The notes under the pieces were generated by a model that ran no database searches, was not told where the DNA came from, and worked only from the letters and a program-made list of their open reading frames with translations. From contig JBQMRR010000080.1 in the NCBI GenBank assembly GCA_052174495.1, forward strand, positions 1-16,234: DNA of 16,234 nt, written 5' to 3'. The DNA comes from Arsenophonus sp052174495 (GTDB lineage: Bacteria; Pseudomonadota; Gammaproteobacteria; Enterobacterales; Enterobacteriaceae). Position numbers and translations under genes: made by a program. Of the stretch, positions 1-7,739 are shown piece after piece (the stretch's first letter is position 1; each line of letters starts with the position of its first letter).

Positions 1-160
1 TATTTTCTCATAAAAGCTGGAATCAACTGATGAGATTTTCTCCTATTTAACAATGTTGATAAAAATCTTTAATTTAAGTATGACAAATAGATTTATGAAG
101 CATCAGAGTAGAAAGTAGTTATAATCTTACCATCATATACTAGATTTACTAATAATTCAC
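1..160 (+). mobile_element. 3' end of a degraded IS256-family insertion sequence (copy A)
   Basis: This is the tail of an insertion sequence whose body lies left of the window. It aligns by eye with the 3' end of copy C near 15545-15690. Both contain an AAAGCTGGAA block, then a run matching AAGCATCAGAG, then a closing block like AGATTTACTAATAA. In copy C the AAAGCTGGAA block reads QKSWNRLR, which fits the C-terminal SAEKxWRxLNG segment of IS256-family transposases. Copy A has many substitutions and no open frame, so it is dead. The right boundary is approximate because no clear terminal inverted repeat or target duplication could be recognised. Confidence 0.6.
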
Positions 161-603
161 CGATCAATTGAGTTAGAGGAACTTACTCAACAAAAACATA
201 ACATCTCTTCTAATACGCTATTCTTCTTTGTTACCTTTTAAAACTAACAATTATTTTTTCTCTATCATAATACTAATCTGGTATTACATCTTAAAGGAAA
301 TAAAAAACCTTAATCCTATAAAGTTACCGATTTAATAGTTATTGAATATTTACTCTTTTATGAAAATTTACAGCAAAAATATAATTCTAAAGTAATATTA
401 ATTAGCTTTTATACTAAAAAACTAACTAAATTAACTCGATAAATTAAATCTTGTTAGTTACTAAAATTTATTTTTATTGAACCATCCAGTTTTATTCTAA
501 TATCAGTAAAAGATTGCTCTTTTTCCACTCTCTGTTCTGCTATTACTATCTTTTTATTTTTATTCCCATAGGGAACTATCCTGTTATAATTCATGTTAAA
601 TAA

Positions 604-729
604 TTAACTTCCTGTCCGAATAAGTTCATCATATTGCGCCGCACCTGACAATGAGTAAAAATAACGTTCCTCTCTAGAACGATTTATCTCTATATAAAGA
701 GAGGTAGCTGTTGATTGATATTGCCCCCA
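604..729 (-). pseudogene. Unidentified decayed gene, C-terminal fragment
   Basis: A 41-codon stretch open between stops on the minus strand ends at a TAA at 604-606. It has protein-like composition, including the run INRSREERYFYSLSGAAQYD followed by ELIRTGS. It stands out from the stop-riddled surroundings by its charged and aromatic residues and its locally higher G+C. No start codon or ribosome binding site belongs to it, and the upstream frame is closed, so it is best read as the tail of a dead gene. I do not recognise the family. An overlapping palindrome at 724-754 touches its 5' end. Confidence 0.35.
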
Positions 730-1159
730 TCAAACTAGTATTGATGAGAGGGGGTATAACAACCATTCTTTCATTTTAATTAAAAACATGAGGAAAATTT
801 CATATGTCTTTAAGATATACTGGGTCATTAAATTATAGGTGATCTAAATTTTCTATTGTTTCTCTACACTCCATCATATTACGTAATCTAATGCATTAGA
901 CAACCTGTAATAAAGTTATCACATAATTGATGTAATTAGCATTAACTCATTTCTCATTTATCCAACTAAATAATTGATTAACATTTTCATCTATAGTTCA
1001 ACCCATTTACTACTATTTGATATCTGGCATAACTCAGCTTTCATGATTATTATCCTATAATTAAACTTCTGACTACAAGTAGGATCTCATGTTCACTACG
1101 TGTTTGATAATTAACTAACGAATGGATAAAACGTTGTAATACCATTAAATCACGCAAGT

Positions 1160-1211
1160 TAAGGTTTTGTTTAAGCCTAAGAGATTAAGGTTTTGTTTAA
1201 GCCTAAGAGAT
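1160..1211. repeat. 26-bp exact tandem duplication (2 copies)
   Basis: Two adjacent identical 26-bp units (1160-1185 and 1186-1211), each containing TTTTGTTTAAGCCTAAGAGA. The perfect identity inside otherwise degraded DNA suggests a recent duplication, probably by replication slippage. No function is visible. Confidence 0.9.
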
Positions 1212-1457
1212 AAAGAGTATATTAAATAGGATTTTTTGGTACAAATTAGCTCATTCAGATAATTTATAAATGAATTTTAGCCTAATTTCATATTTCGGTG
1301 CATTAACAATACAGAAAATGTGCTCTTGTAATTTAGACAAGTAAGTATCCACAAAAATCTTAAGATATCTTTAATATCTGAACGCAAAAAAAAGAAGTAC
1401 CACTTAAAATTCGGTAAAGAATACGATTCTGTAATAATATTTTTTCAAATAGCTGTG

Positions 1458-1506
1458 ATATTGTGATTCCACAATATAAATTGGCTTAATTTTTATATTG
1501 TGTTTT
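1458..1506 (+). promoter_or_regulatory. Three mutually pairing segments with a T-run (attenuator-like)
   Basis: Segment 1 (ATATTGTG, 1458-1465) can pair with the start of segment 2 (CACAATATAAA, 1470-1480) in an 8-bp hairpin with a 4-nt loop. Segment 2 can instead pair over 11 bp with segment 3 (TTTATATTGTG, 1492-1502), leaving an 11-nt loop and a TTTT run at 1503-1506. The two structures exclude each other, as in attenuators. No intact gene follows on the plus strand, and the stems are almost all A-T, so this may be a relic or chance. Confidence 0.3.
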
Positions 1507-1786
1507 ATTAATAAAATGGTTAGAATCAATTCGCTGATCATACATTCTTCATCATAATCTTCATTATTAGCGGTGATATCTTTTAAAAGATGCATAAAAG
1601 TAATAATTTATTTCAATTTAATCAAATTCAGGTAAGAGAAGTTATTTTTAGTAAAGGTAAATTTTCAGTTGAGCGCTATACCAAGAAAAAATGCATTGAT
1701 TACCATCAACAATGATAAAATCTCACGCGGTTATTCACTATCAATTTAGTCAGTTGATGTCAGGTATGTTACTAGTATCTTGATAT

Positions 1787-1808
1787 TTATCCGCTAGCAA
1801 GCGGATAA
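1787..1808. repeat. 9-bp perfect hairpin
   Basis: TTATCCGCT at 1787-1795 pairs perfectly with AGCGGATAA at 1800-1808 around a 4-nt loop. No T-run follows directly on either strand, so a terminator role is possible but not shown. Its CCGCT/AGCGG core is the same as that of the orphan terminator at 6213-6233. Confidence 0.5.
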
Positions 1809-2509
1809 TAAATCTTTTATTGCCAATGCGAACGCAGTTTTACTTCTTCTTTAATCAAGAAGATTAATTACTAATTATTTTATAAAGATCTATCATATTG
1901 CAATTTAATAAATATAATTCATAGCCCTGATAACATTCAACAAATTATTATTCTCTTTCTGATTTTACTTGCGGCATAACTTGTCTAGCAAATAATAAAA
2001 CATTTTCCCCAGTCAGAGACGATTGAGGTAACTAACATAAAAATCTTTATTTTCTATCAAGAAATTAAAGGTTATCTCTTTTAACAAAACTATTTGATGA
2101 TGTTCATAAAACAAAAATTACCTTTTATCTAATACACTATGTTCCCGTTTAATAATTTTCAAGGAAAATAAAGTTGAAATAGCTAATCATCTAATTTCTT
2201 TTTTCTATCATTTATTCTGCCTATCTGGCATCTCTTTAGCAGATTTATTGATAATAGTAATACCGTCAGCTAATAAGGTAATAACCATTATAACGAATAA
2301 AGTAGGCTATTTTATTAATAAAAATTATACGAGGTTTACTCGACCCCCCTATAGCTCAGCTTAAATAAGAAGCCGTTAACATATTTAATCATTTATTGTT
2401 GATTGTAATTTAATTACTTAACACATTAACTAAGTATTTTTATTGCTTATTATAAGTTATATTATATCAGAAAAAATCAGTGAAAATGTCATAAAACTCC
2501 CATTATTAA

Positions 2510-3700
2510 GTGATTGAGAGTTATTAGAAAATCTAATGTAGAACTGTCAGGCTACGTCTATTTTAATGTTTTGTAAATCTATTCTCCATCCTTAAATTAG
2601 ACGTTATTTACCACTGATGATTAAGGCTAAAATTCCCTTAGAGACGGTTCTAGTTATTCTAATAGACGTGAGTAGATTAAATGCCATTGAAATTATTGTT
2701 TTTCGAACTATAGTGTTTCGATAATTCTTCGTGCGTTAGCTTTGTAGTCTCACTATCATTAAAAACCGATTCAATCGCATTCATCGTTCTTATTAACGCT
2801 AAAGTGCACTACGGAAAGGCATAGAATGCCAGTTCTTCTTGATCTTTCTCCAGATTATGCATCTCTTTTAAGATGCGTTAAAAATCTTGCCAGAAATATT
2901 AAGGACTTTATTTATAACATCGCTATTCTTTGGTATGGATACTTCCTGTAGCTTATCTCTAACTTTCGGTATTGCATGCCTTTGTGGAGTGAATGGTAGT
3001 GTATTTGCTATTTTGTGTAGCTAATGTCGTTGATGCTATATCTCCAGGAATATCTTTGCCATTGAATCATAAAAACTAAGGGCAGAGTCTTTCGTGGCAA
3101 TCCTTGTAGGTAGCCGCTTAAATAATGCATTCATAGACCATAAAAAAATTGAAATCAGTTTGCTTCTGACTATTGATAAGCATCTTTAACCACAATCAAG
3201 TCTTTAAATCCATGCCGCAGTGCCGTCAATACTAATTAATAAGCAATAACCGATCAGCTTCTCTGATGAAATGATATATAGCTCATCAAGCAAGAAATAA
3301 ATATAGCAGGTATTGCTAAATCATATAGCTACTATTGCCTGCGCTCTTTAACCCATTGCTGTTTCAGTCTGCTGAGAGCACACTCTCAGAGGAGATCATC
3401 TGCTTTTCACCGAGAATCGTTCTAAATCTTCGTGAAAATCAGCGGTAGAGATATCTTGTAGATATAGGAATGCCAGCAATTCTTCAACCTTCTTATATCA
3501 TTGAGATAAGGAAGTAATAACGATCTCTTGAAGAAGATTCTGTTTCTATTGGTGATCGGGAATTCCCCCTTAATCTTAAACACTTTAATTTCAATATCAT
3601 TAATAGGAGTGTGTATAAATTCACTTAGATAAATAACTGCTATAAATGACGACATAACCTGTCGCAATGGATATTTATTATATATCTAGCATGGTTTTGA
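2510..3700 (-). mobile_element. Degraded IS256-family insertion sequence (copy B), transposase dead
   Basis: Read on the minus strand, this region follows an IS256-family transposase from the VxRNGYL segment to the C-terminus, with many stops and frame changes. The best-preserved block (within 3422-3667) reads NDIEIKVFKIKGEFPITNRN and then SLLLPYLNDIRRLKNCW. This matches the family's GDVxVKVPKVRDRS and LLPPYLRRTRSVEELLPWLY. Further along are LKQQWVKERRQ, DRLLLIN-like remains of the domain around the first catalytic aspartate, KDQEELAFYAFP and MNAIESVFND (family TTNPIEStFATVR). The 3' end aligns with copies A and C, ending near TCTAATAACTCT. The element sits immediately upstream of the ratB relic, where ratA would be expected. 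The 81-codon ORF inside it is part of this dead transposase and not a gene of its own. The ends are approximate. Confidence 0.85.
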
Positions 3701-3779
3701 ATTTCAGTTAAACAGTGATCCTATCAGCTCCCGTCAAGTATTATTAATAAATTCATATAAGAAATTGAAGCTAATATCT

Positions 3780-4050
3780 AGTTTTTATGGATATCTCTAT
3801 AGTAAATTTAATGGAATATTATCTCTCTGTTATTGAAATTATTCATGAAATTAATCAGCAGGATAGGGCAGATCATCTCAGAAATTCATACGCTAGAATG
3901 AGCATGATTCAAGTAAAAATAAAGTTGAGATTCATAGTTAATACATTAATATATCTAATATTTTACCTGATAGTAATCAGATTAAAATTTATTGTCTTTT
4001 TACTTGCTGATCCGAAAGAGATAAGACTGTTAATCGGGCAGAAAAGTTAA
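3780..4050 (+). pseudogene. ratB: ratB (YfjF, RnfH-family ubiquitin-like protein) pseudogene
   Basis: RatB is a small protein of about 96 residues with a ubiquitin-like fold (RnfH/UPF0125 family), normally encoded next to ratA and convergent with bamE. Here the last residues read LADPKEIRLLIGQKS and a stop, matching the RatB ending LIADPKELRRQRAEKS. In a different frame from 3915 comes KNKVEIHS, an in-frame stop, INISNILPDSNQIKIY, matching KNKVGIYSRPAKLSDSVHDGDRVEIY. The two frames do not join, so a frameshift near 3990-4003 plus internal stops make this a pseudogene. An 87-codon open frame at 3787-4050 is only a chance fusion of these frames. The tail-to-tail position with bamE is the ancestral arrangement and supports the call. 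The 5' end is unclear, and copy B of the IS lies just upstream. Confidence 0.8.
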
Positions 4051-4124
4051 ATAAAAATCTTAATAACTTATTTATAATAAAATAATTTGATTGCCAATTT
4101 AAATGGCGTCTAATTAGCAGTCTA

Positions 4125-4150
4125 TTGATATTTATTTAAAATAATATCAA
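4125..4150. repeat. AT-rich inverted repeat between ratB relic and bamE
   Basis: TTGATATT at 4125-4132 and AATATCAA at 4143-4150 form an 8-bp palindrome arm pair in the convergent gap between the ratB relic and bamE. It could be a weak transcription terminator for bamE on the minus strand, but no T-run follows, so the role is only suggested by position. Confidence 0.3.
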
Positions 4151-4188
4151 CAGTGTACTTACCAAAATGCTACATGAATATTGATATT

Positions 4189-4524
4189 TTAGGCTGCCAA
4201 ACTATCGTTATTTTTAATAACGACTAAAATGCCATTAGAATTAAAAATGAGTGTTAGCGTTTGCTGTTTTACCTTTTTATATTTGAGTTCTTGACGGAAA
4301 ATATAATACCAAATTTGCTGGCCAAATAGTTCCTTTAACGTTGGTGTTCCTAATATATAGGCTACTTGCTGTTGCGTCATTCCTTTTTTAATTTTTGCAA
4401 TATCAGCGGCAGAAAGATAGTTTCCTTGATTAATAACAGGACGATAAATAAACCGTTCTGTCATAGAGCAACCTGCTATTAAAACAACAACAGACATAGC
4501 AACAATTAATAATTTACAACGCAT
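4189..4524 (-). CDS. bamE: Outer membrane protein assembly factor BamE (SmpA)
   Basis: A 111-residue lipoprotein, close to the usual 113. BamE is an outer-membrane, periplasm-facing subunit of the BAM complex, which inserts beta-barrel proteins; it helps stabilise the BamA-BamD contact. The N-terminus MRCKLLIVAMSVVVLIAGC is a lipoprotein signal with lipobox IAG and acylated Cys19; Ser20 after it is compatible with sorting to the outer membrane. The mature part holds the family core YRPVINQGNYL (around 27-37), KGMTQQQVAYILGTP (around 47-61), WYYIFRQ (around 72-78) and KQQTLTLIFNSNG (around 85-97). An AAGGAA ribosome site about 10 bases upstream supports the start. The ancestral upstream partner recN is now a relic, so bamE presumably needs its own promoter or read-through across dead DNA. 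Nothing essential appears missing. Confidence 0.97.
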   Translation of the reverse strand: MRCKLLIVAMSVVVLIAGCSMTERFIYRPVINQGNYLSAADIAKIKKGMTQQQVAYILGTPTLKELFGQQIWYYIFRQELKYKKVKQQTLTLIFNSNGILVVIKNNDSLAA

Positions 4525-4636
4525 GGTTATATATTCCTTTAAGAGTTAAAATATCGATGATTAATCGAGATTGATGAAGTTGAAAACTTTTGCTCATTTT
4601 CTATAACTATAATTTACAATAAAGTTAAATATGTTT

Positions 4637-6210
4637 TTAAGTAGTAAGTAGATCTATTTCCACTAAACCACCCTTACCAAATATTTTTATTACTTCACTA
4701 GCGCCACCAAGTAAGCAAACAGGCAATTCCTTGTAAACTAGTTTTTATCTAAAAATTATATTTACATTTCTATTTTATAATTATTAGTTCGTTTACTAAC
4801 AATAAGATAAAATATCTAGACCCTATAAACTTAAGGCAAATAGATAATGCACATATAACTTAAATTGAATTGCCTAATTTACATAACAATTTTCAATCAC
4901 CACGCAGTCTAGGAGCACCAATACCAAAATCCAGTTCATCAAAATATAATAGCAGAGATATCCATTTTTTTGCTGTAATCACTTATATGCCTAGTTCAAT
5001 ACATGAAAGCTTCTCACCCTGAAGCAACTTTTATTAATGATTGATATTAATGCCTAGGATTAGTTATAATATTAAAATGTACATAATTTATACTATTATT
5101 TTATAAATATTCAGGATATAAAATTATATCAACCGTAAATAACCATAAAGTATTAAAGGTTAATGCAGACTGTTGTTGATTTAATTTTTCTTTTTCTGAC
5201 AATAGTTATTAATGTAATTAAAGCAATAATTCGGTGGATCGAAGGAATTTCCGCAATGCGCAATGTTTACGTTCTAAATTGACATATTTGCCATATGTTA
5301 TTCTAATTCAAATAATTGACTAAGATAATCTAAGTTTATTCGATAGCCATCGTGACGAAATTCATTACTAACTTCATTAATTTAACTTAACGCTTTTTTA
5401 AGCATATTAACTAAATAACTAAATTAACTACTAATAGTAGTTAGATTATTAATTTTTATTTTTAGATAATTTTAGCATACTGCTAATATTTCTTTCTCAT
5501 TCTGATTAAAAATTTATAATAGATTTTATTTAAGATAAGAAATTATTCACAATTAAGTAACTTTTATACTCTTGCTCTAATTTTAATATTCATTAGTTTC
5601 TTATATGGTAGTATCAATTCATTTAATTATTTAGAAGGTATTTAATTAGTTGTTGGCACAATGGGCGTTCAATTGTTTGTTATTAACATTTTATTAATTC
5701 TTGAAAACTTTGATACCATTTTTCAAGTTAATTTTATTTCAGCTAAGACAGCGTTTTTGTTTGCATAAGTACCTAGTAGGTATTGAGATCCTGATTATCT
5801 AATAATAATTTGTGAACGCGTTGGATATCTAGTTCAAAGTAAATGTCTCCAATTCACGTAATTGTGATAAAGAAACCGATCTACAATTAATAAAACATAT
5901 GAACGTAATCAGTAGTGATTGTTCTACGTAGTAACCATTCATTATGATTGCTTAACTGGTAATTTTGATTACCTTTAAGAAAGGTTGATAGAAATCTCTT
6001 ATATTACATGAAGGTTTTTGCTATAAATATTGCTATAAAAACAAATAATTATAGATCAAAGAGACTCTTTTTCAGTCTCTGCCAATATAAAGCTGCATTT
6101 CATTAGTTCCATTGGTAATTAATCTGGTAGGGATGATCATCTCTATTCATAGATTGAATCAATTTATTCTACTTTATTTTCTCCATATATTGCATAATAA
6201 TGAACATATT
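4637..6210 (-). pseudogene. recN: recN (DNA repair SMC-like ATPase) pseudogene
   Basis: RecN is an SMC-like ATPase of about 553 residues that acts in recombinational double-strand-break repair. Broken pieces appear in the right order on the minus strand between nadK and bamE, its ancestral place. Around 5925 EWLLRRTITTDYVHMFY matches ECLLRRVISSDGRSRGF. VSLSQLRELE matches VPLSQLRELG, and LLGTYANKNAVLAEI matches FLLDGYANETSLLQEM. YQSFQELIK and IERPLCQQLIKYLLNN fit the first coiled coil. Around 4950 LLYFDELDFGIGAP matches the Walker B region ALIFDEVDVGISGP, then KLLCKLGNSI. The tail YKELPVCLLGGASEV matches LQELARLLGGSEV and stops at 4637. The Walker A region near 6100 is hardly recognisable. Stops and frame changes are frequent, so it is certainly dead. 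The span of about 1.57 kb is only slightly below full length, so decay was by substitution and small indels more than by large deletion. The 5' limit is approximate. Confidence 0.88.
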
Positions 6211-6212
6211 AT

Positions 6213-6233
6213 CCGCTGAAAAGCGGTTTTTTT
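6213..6233 (+). terminator. Orphan rho-independent terminator, plus strand
   Basis: CCGCT (6213-6217), loop GAAA, AGCGG (6222-6226), then seven T (6227-6233) is a classical intrinsic terminator with a tetraloop. It points rightwards and lies antisense at about the 5' edge of the recN relic. No gene is recognised upstream of it on the plus strand. It may be left from a lost gene or end an unannotated transcript. Confidence 0.7.
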
Positions 6234-6462
6234 AGGATTATAACGATATCATTACAAAATCCTCTAATTGGAGGAAAATATTTAATAATCTCACTAGAAG
6301 TCTACTACTGAAATTACATTAAAAAAATAAATGGTTTGGTTATCTGCGATTTATCTTAAATAGTTTTATTTTATTAAAGTCATAAAATATATATTCATTG
6401 ATTTAAAAATAACGTTTAGATGGGTCGCTGCCTCTTTGTTTAATCAGGGGCAGTTAATATAA

Positions 6463-6485
6463 ATACCCAAGTGGTATTTTTTAAA
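6463..6485 (+). repeat. 7-bp hairpin at the start of the 6471 ORF
   Basis: AAATACC, loop CAAGT and GGTATTT form a 7-bp stem followed by three more T on the plus strand. It would resemble a weak terminator and covers the proposed GTG start of the 6471 ORF, which argues against efficient translation of that ORF from this codon. The stem has only two G-C pairs. Confidence 0.35.
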
Positions 6486-6779
6486 TTAACGAAACATTTT
6501 CCTCTAAGTTCTTTAAAGAGAAGCGTTATATTCTACATAGAAAAGGTGGAAAATTCAGGAGAAGAAGGAGATAAAAGAAAAAAAGGAATTACGATTTTAA
6601 TTAGCGATATCGATAGAGTCCACGTGAACGATCAGATTTTTGGGGAGTTTAATGCAGAGTGTATTAACTATTTTCTTAAGTCAATTATAAATAAAAAGTC
6701 TATCCTTTATTTTGATGGAGGAGTTATTAAAATTAAAAGGTTTTCTTTGACCACCCTAATTTTGAGTTTAATATATTGA
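6471..6779 (+). CDS. Unrecognised 102-codon ORF, doubtful
   Basis: Open frame from a GTG at 6471, with no clear ribosome binding site, to a stop at 6779. The last 47 bases run antisense into the 3' end of nadK. Residues about 24-87 look protein-like: mixed charge (VENSGEEGDKRKKG), then ITILISDIDRVHVNDQIFGE, then a hydrophobic and charged tail ending LYFDGGVIKIKR. Codon choice differs from the confident genes, with AGA for arginine and several AAG, and the stretch is purine-rich. It lies in about 500 bp between nadK and the recN relic, where enterobacteria normally have only a short gap. It could be an insertion, a fragment of a foreign gene, or a chance ORF in AT-rich DNA. I do not recognise any family. 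The start is uncertain. Confidence 0.3.
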   Translation: MVFFKLTKHFPLSSLKRSVIFYIEKVENSGEEGDKRKKGITILISDIDRVHVNDQIFGEFNAECINYFLKSIINKKSILYFDGGVIKIKRFSLTTLILSLIY

Positions 6780-7632
6780 AATAATTATAATTTTTTGGGT
6801 GAATGAGATTAAGTTTTTTATTACTTCGCTTGATTAAAATTTCATCACCATCTTGAATAGGTAAAATAATTTGGCTATCACAGCTGATTTCATAATTAAT
6901 GTTTTTTTCTCTAAATTTTAATTTGATACTACTATCACTACTGATGACTAGCGGGCGCGATGAAAGGGTATGAGGAAACATAGGGACTAGCGCGATAGCC
7001 TCAAGATTTGGGGTAAGTATTGGGCCACCGGCAGAGAGTGAATAAGCAGTTGAGCCAGTTGGAGTAGTAATAATTAGTCCATCAGAACGTTGAGAAAAAG
7101 CAAAGTGATCATCAATATATACTTCAAATTCAATTATATGAGCTACTTTTCCGGGATGTAAAATAACTTCATTAATTGCAGTACTAATGCGAGTTTTATG
7201 ATTTTTTTTGCTAATCTGAGTTTCCAGTAAGAAACGTTGTTCTTCATAGAAATGGCCAGCTAATACTTCAGTTAGTTGTTGCAGAGCATTATCTGGCCAA
7301 AGATCAGTTAAAAAACCAAGGTTACCGCGATTGATGCCAATAACTTTATTTTCATATCGTGATAGGACACGAGCAGCGCTGAGCATATTACCGTCACCAC
7401 CAACAACAATAATTAAATCAGCTATTTTACTAATTTCCATTAGTCTACCGATGGTAGTATTTTTTAATTTAAGCTGTTTAGCAATTTGTTGTTCAACAAT
7501 AACTTTATATTTTTGCGCTCGAAGCCAATTATAAAGTTGTTTATGGGTTGCTAATGCCTCTGGATGTCGAGGATGACCAACAATGCCAATATATTTAAAT
7601 AATATCTTTTTTTCTGATTTTCTGATCAGCAT
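6733..7632 (-). CDS. nadK: NAD kinase NadK (PpnK)
   Basis: A 299-residue cytoplasmic enzyme that phosphorylates NAD+ to NADP+ with ATP, the only route to NADP in most bacteria and therefore kept in reduced genomes. The N-terminal Rossmann-like domain starts at IGIVGHPRHP (15-24). The catalytic GGDGN motif is at 78-82, followed by GINRGNLGFLTD (99-110). The second domain has the NE motif at 154-155, FSQRSDGLI (179-187) and the glycine-rich substrate segment TTPTGSTAYSLSAGGP (189-204). The end LGWSKKTF closely matches the enterobacterial LGWSKKLF, so the protein is full length. The N-terminus carries about seven residues more than the E. coli protein (292), but an AGAGGA ribosome site about eight bases upstream of the ATG at 7632 supports this start. 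It is divergent from grpE across 107 bp; the gene ancestrally downstream, recN, is dead. Confidence 0.97.
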   Translation of the reverse strand: MLIRKSEKKILFKYIGIVGHPRHPEALATHKQLYNWLRAQKYKVIVEQQIAKQLKLKNTTIGRLMEISKIADLIIVVGGDGNMLSAARVLSRYENKVIGINRGNLGFLTDLWPDNALQQLTEVLAGHFYEEQRFLLETQISKKNHKTRISTAINEVILHPGKVAHIIEFEVYIDDHFAFSQRSDGLIITTPTGSTAYSLSAGGPILTPNLEAIALVPMFPHTLSSRPLVISSDSSIKLKFREKNINYEISCDSQIILPIQDGDEILIKRSNKKLNLIHPKNYNYFNILNSKLGWSKKTF

Positions 7633-7665
7633 AATTTATTTCCTCTTACAGGTTAACGTGTTTCT

Positions 7666-7693
7666 CTTGAATCCTGAACTTTTATCCCCATAT
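7666..7693 (+). promoter_or_regulatory. Sigma-32 (RpoH) heat-shock promoter of grpE
   Basis: CTTGAA at 7666-7671 and CCCCATAT at 7686-7693 are separated by 14 bases. This matches the known sigma-32 consensus (CTTGAA, 11-16 bases, CCCCATnT) at all fixed positions. The run of four C stands out in a region of very low G+C. Transcription would start near 7700 and give a leader of about 40 bases before the grpE start at 7740, with GGAG as ribosome site. The promoter lies in the 107-bp divergent gap with nadK. Confidence 0.88.
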
Positions 7694-7739
7694 TAAGCTA
7701 ATAATCTAAATTAATGCTAAAAAGAATGTGGAGATACTC

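Larger units (their letters stand above)
161..2509. other. Eroded non-coding stretch
   Basis: About 2.3 kb without a convincing gene. All six frames are broken by frequent stops. One stretch at 604-729 (-) reads as an unidentified protein fragment and is listed separately. There is a 26-bp exact tandem duplication at 1160-1211 and there are hairpins at 724-754, 1458-1506 and 1787-1808. In enterobacteria ratA, smpB and ssrA would be expected left of ratB, but I could not recognise any of them here. A 63-codon minus-strand ORF at 1404-1595 has no visible ribosome binding site and no recognisable motif. Confidence 0.6.

Noticed and set aside
1404..1595. 63-codon minus-strand ORF as a small gene
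   Set aside because: No ribosome binding site, no recognisable motif, AT-rich composition, and it overlaps the hairpin set at 1458-1506.
2349..2362. CTATAGCTCAGCT resembles the start and D-arm of enterobacterial tRNA-Ala
   Set aside because: The match stops after 13 bases; no anticodon arm, T-arm or acceptor pairing follows, so it is at most a very eroded relic and more likely chance.
3422..3667. 81-codon minus-strand ORF as an independent gene
   Set aside because: Its translation is a piece of the dead IS256-family transposase of copy B, not a gene of its own.
7728..7739. Alternative upstream start for grpE (MEIL...)
   Set aside because: The GGAG ribosome site lies within this segment and is spaced correctly for the ATG at 7740, which also matches the usual GrpE N-terminus.
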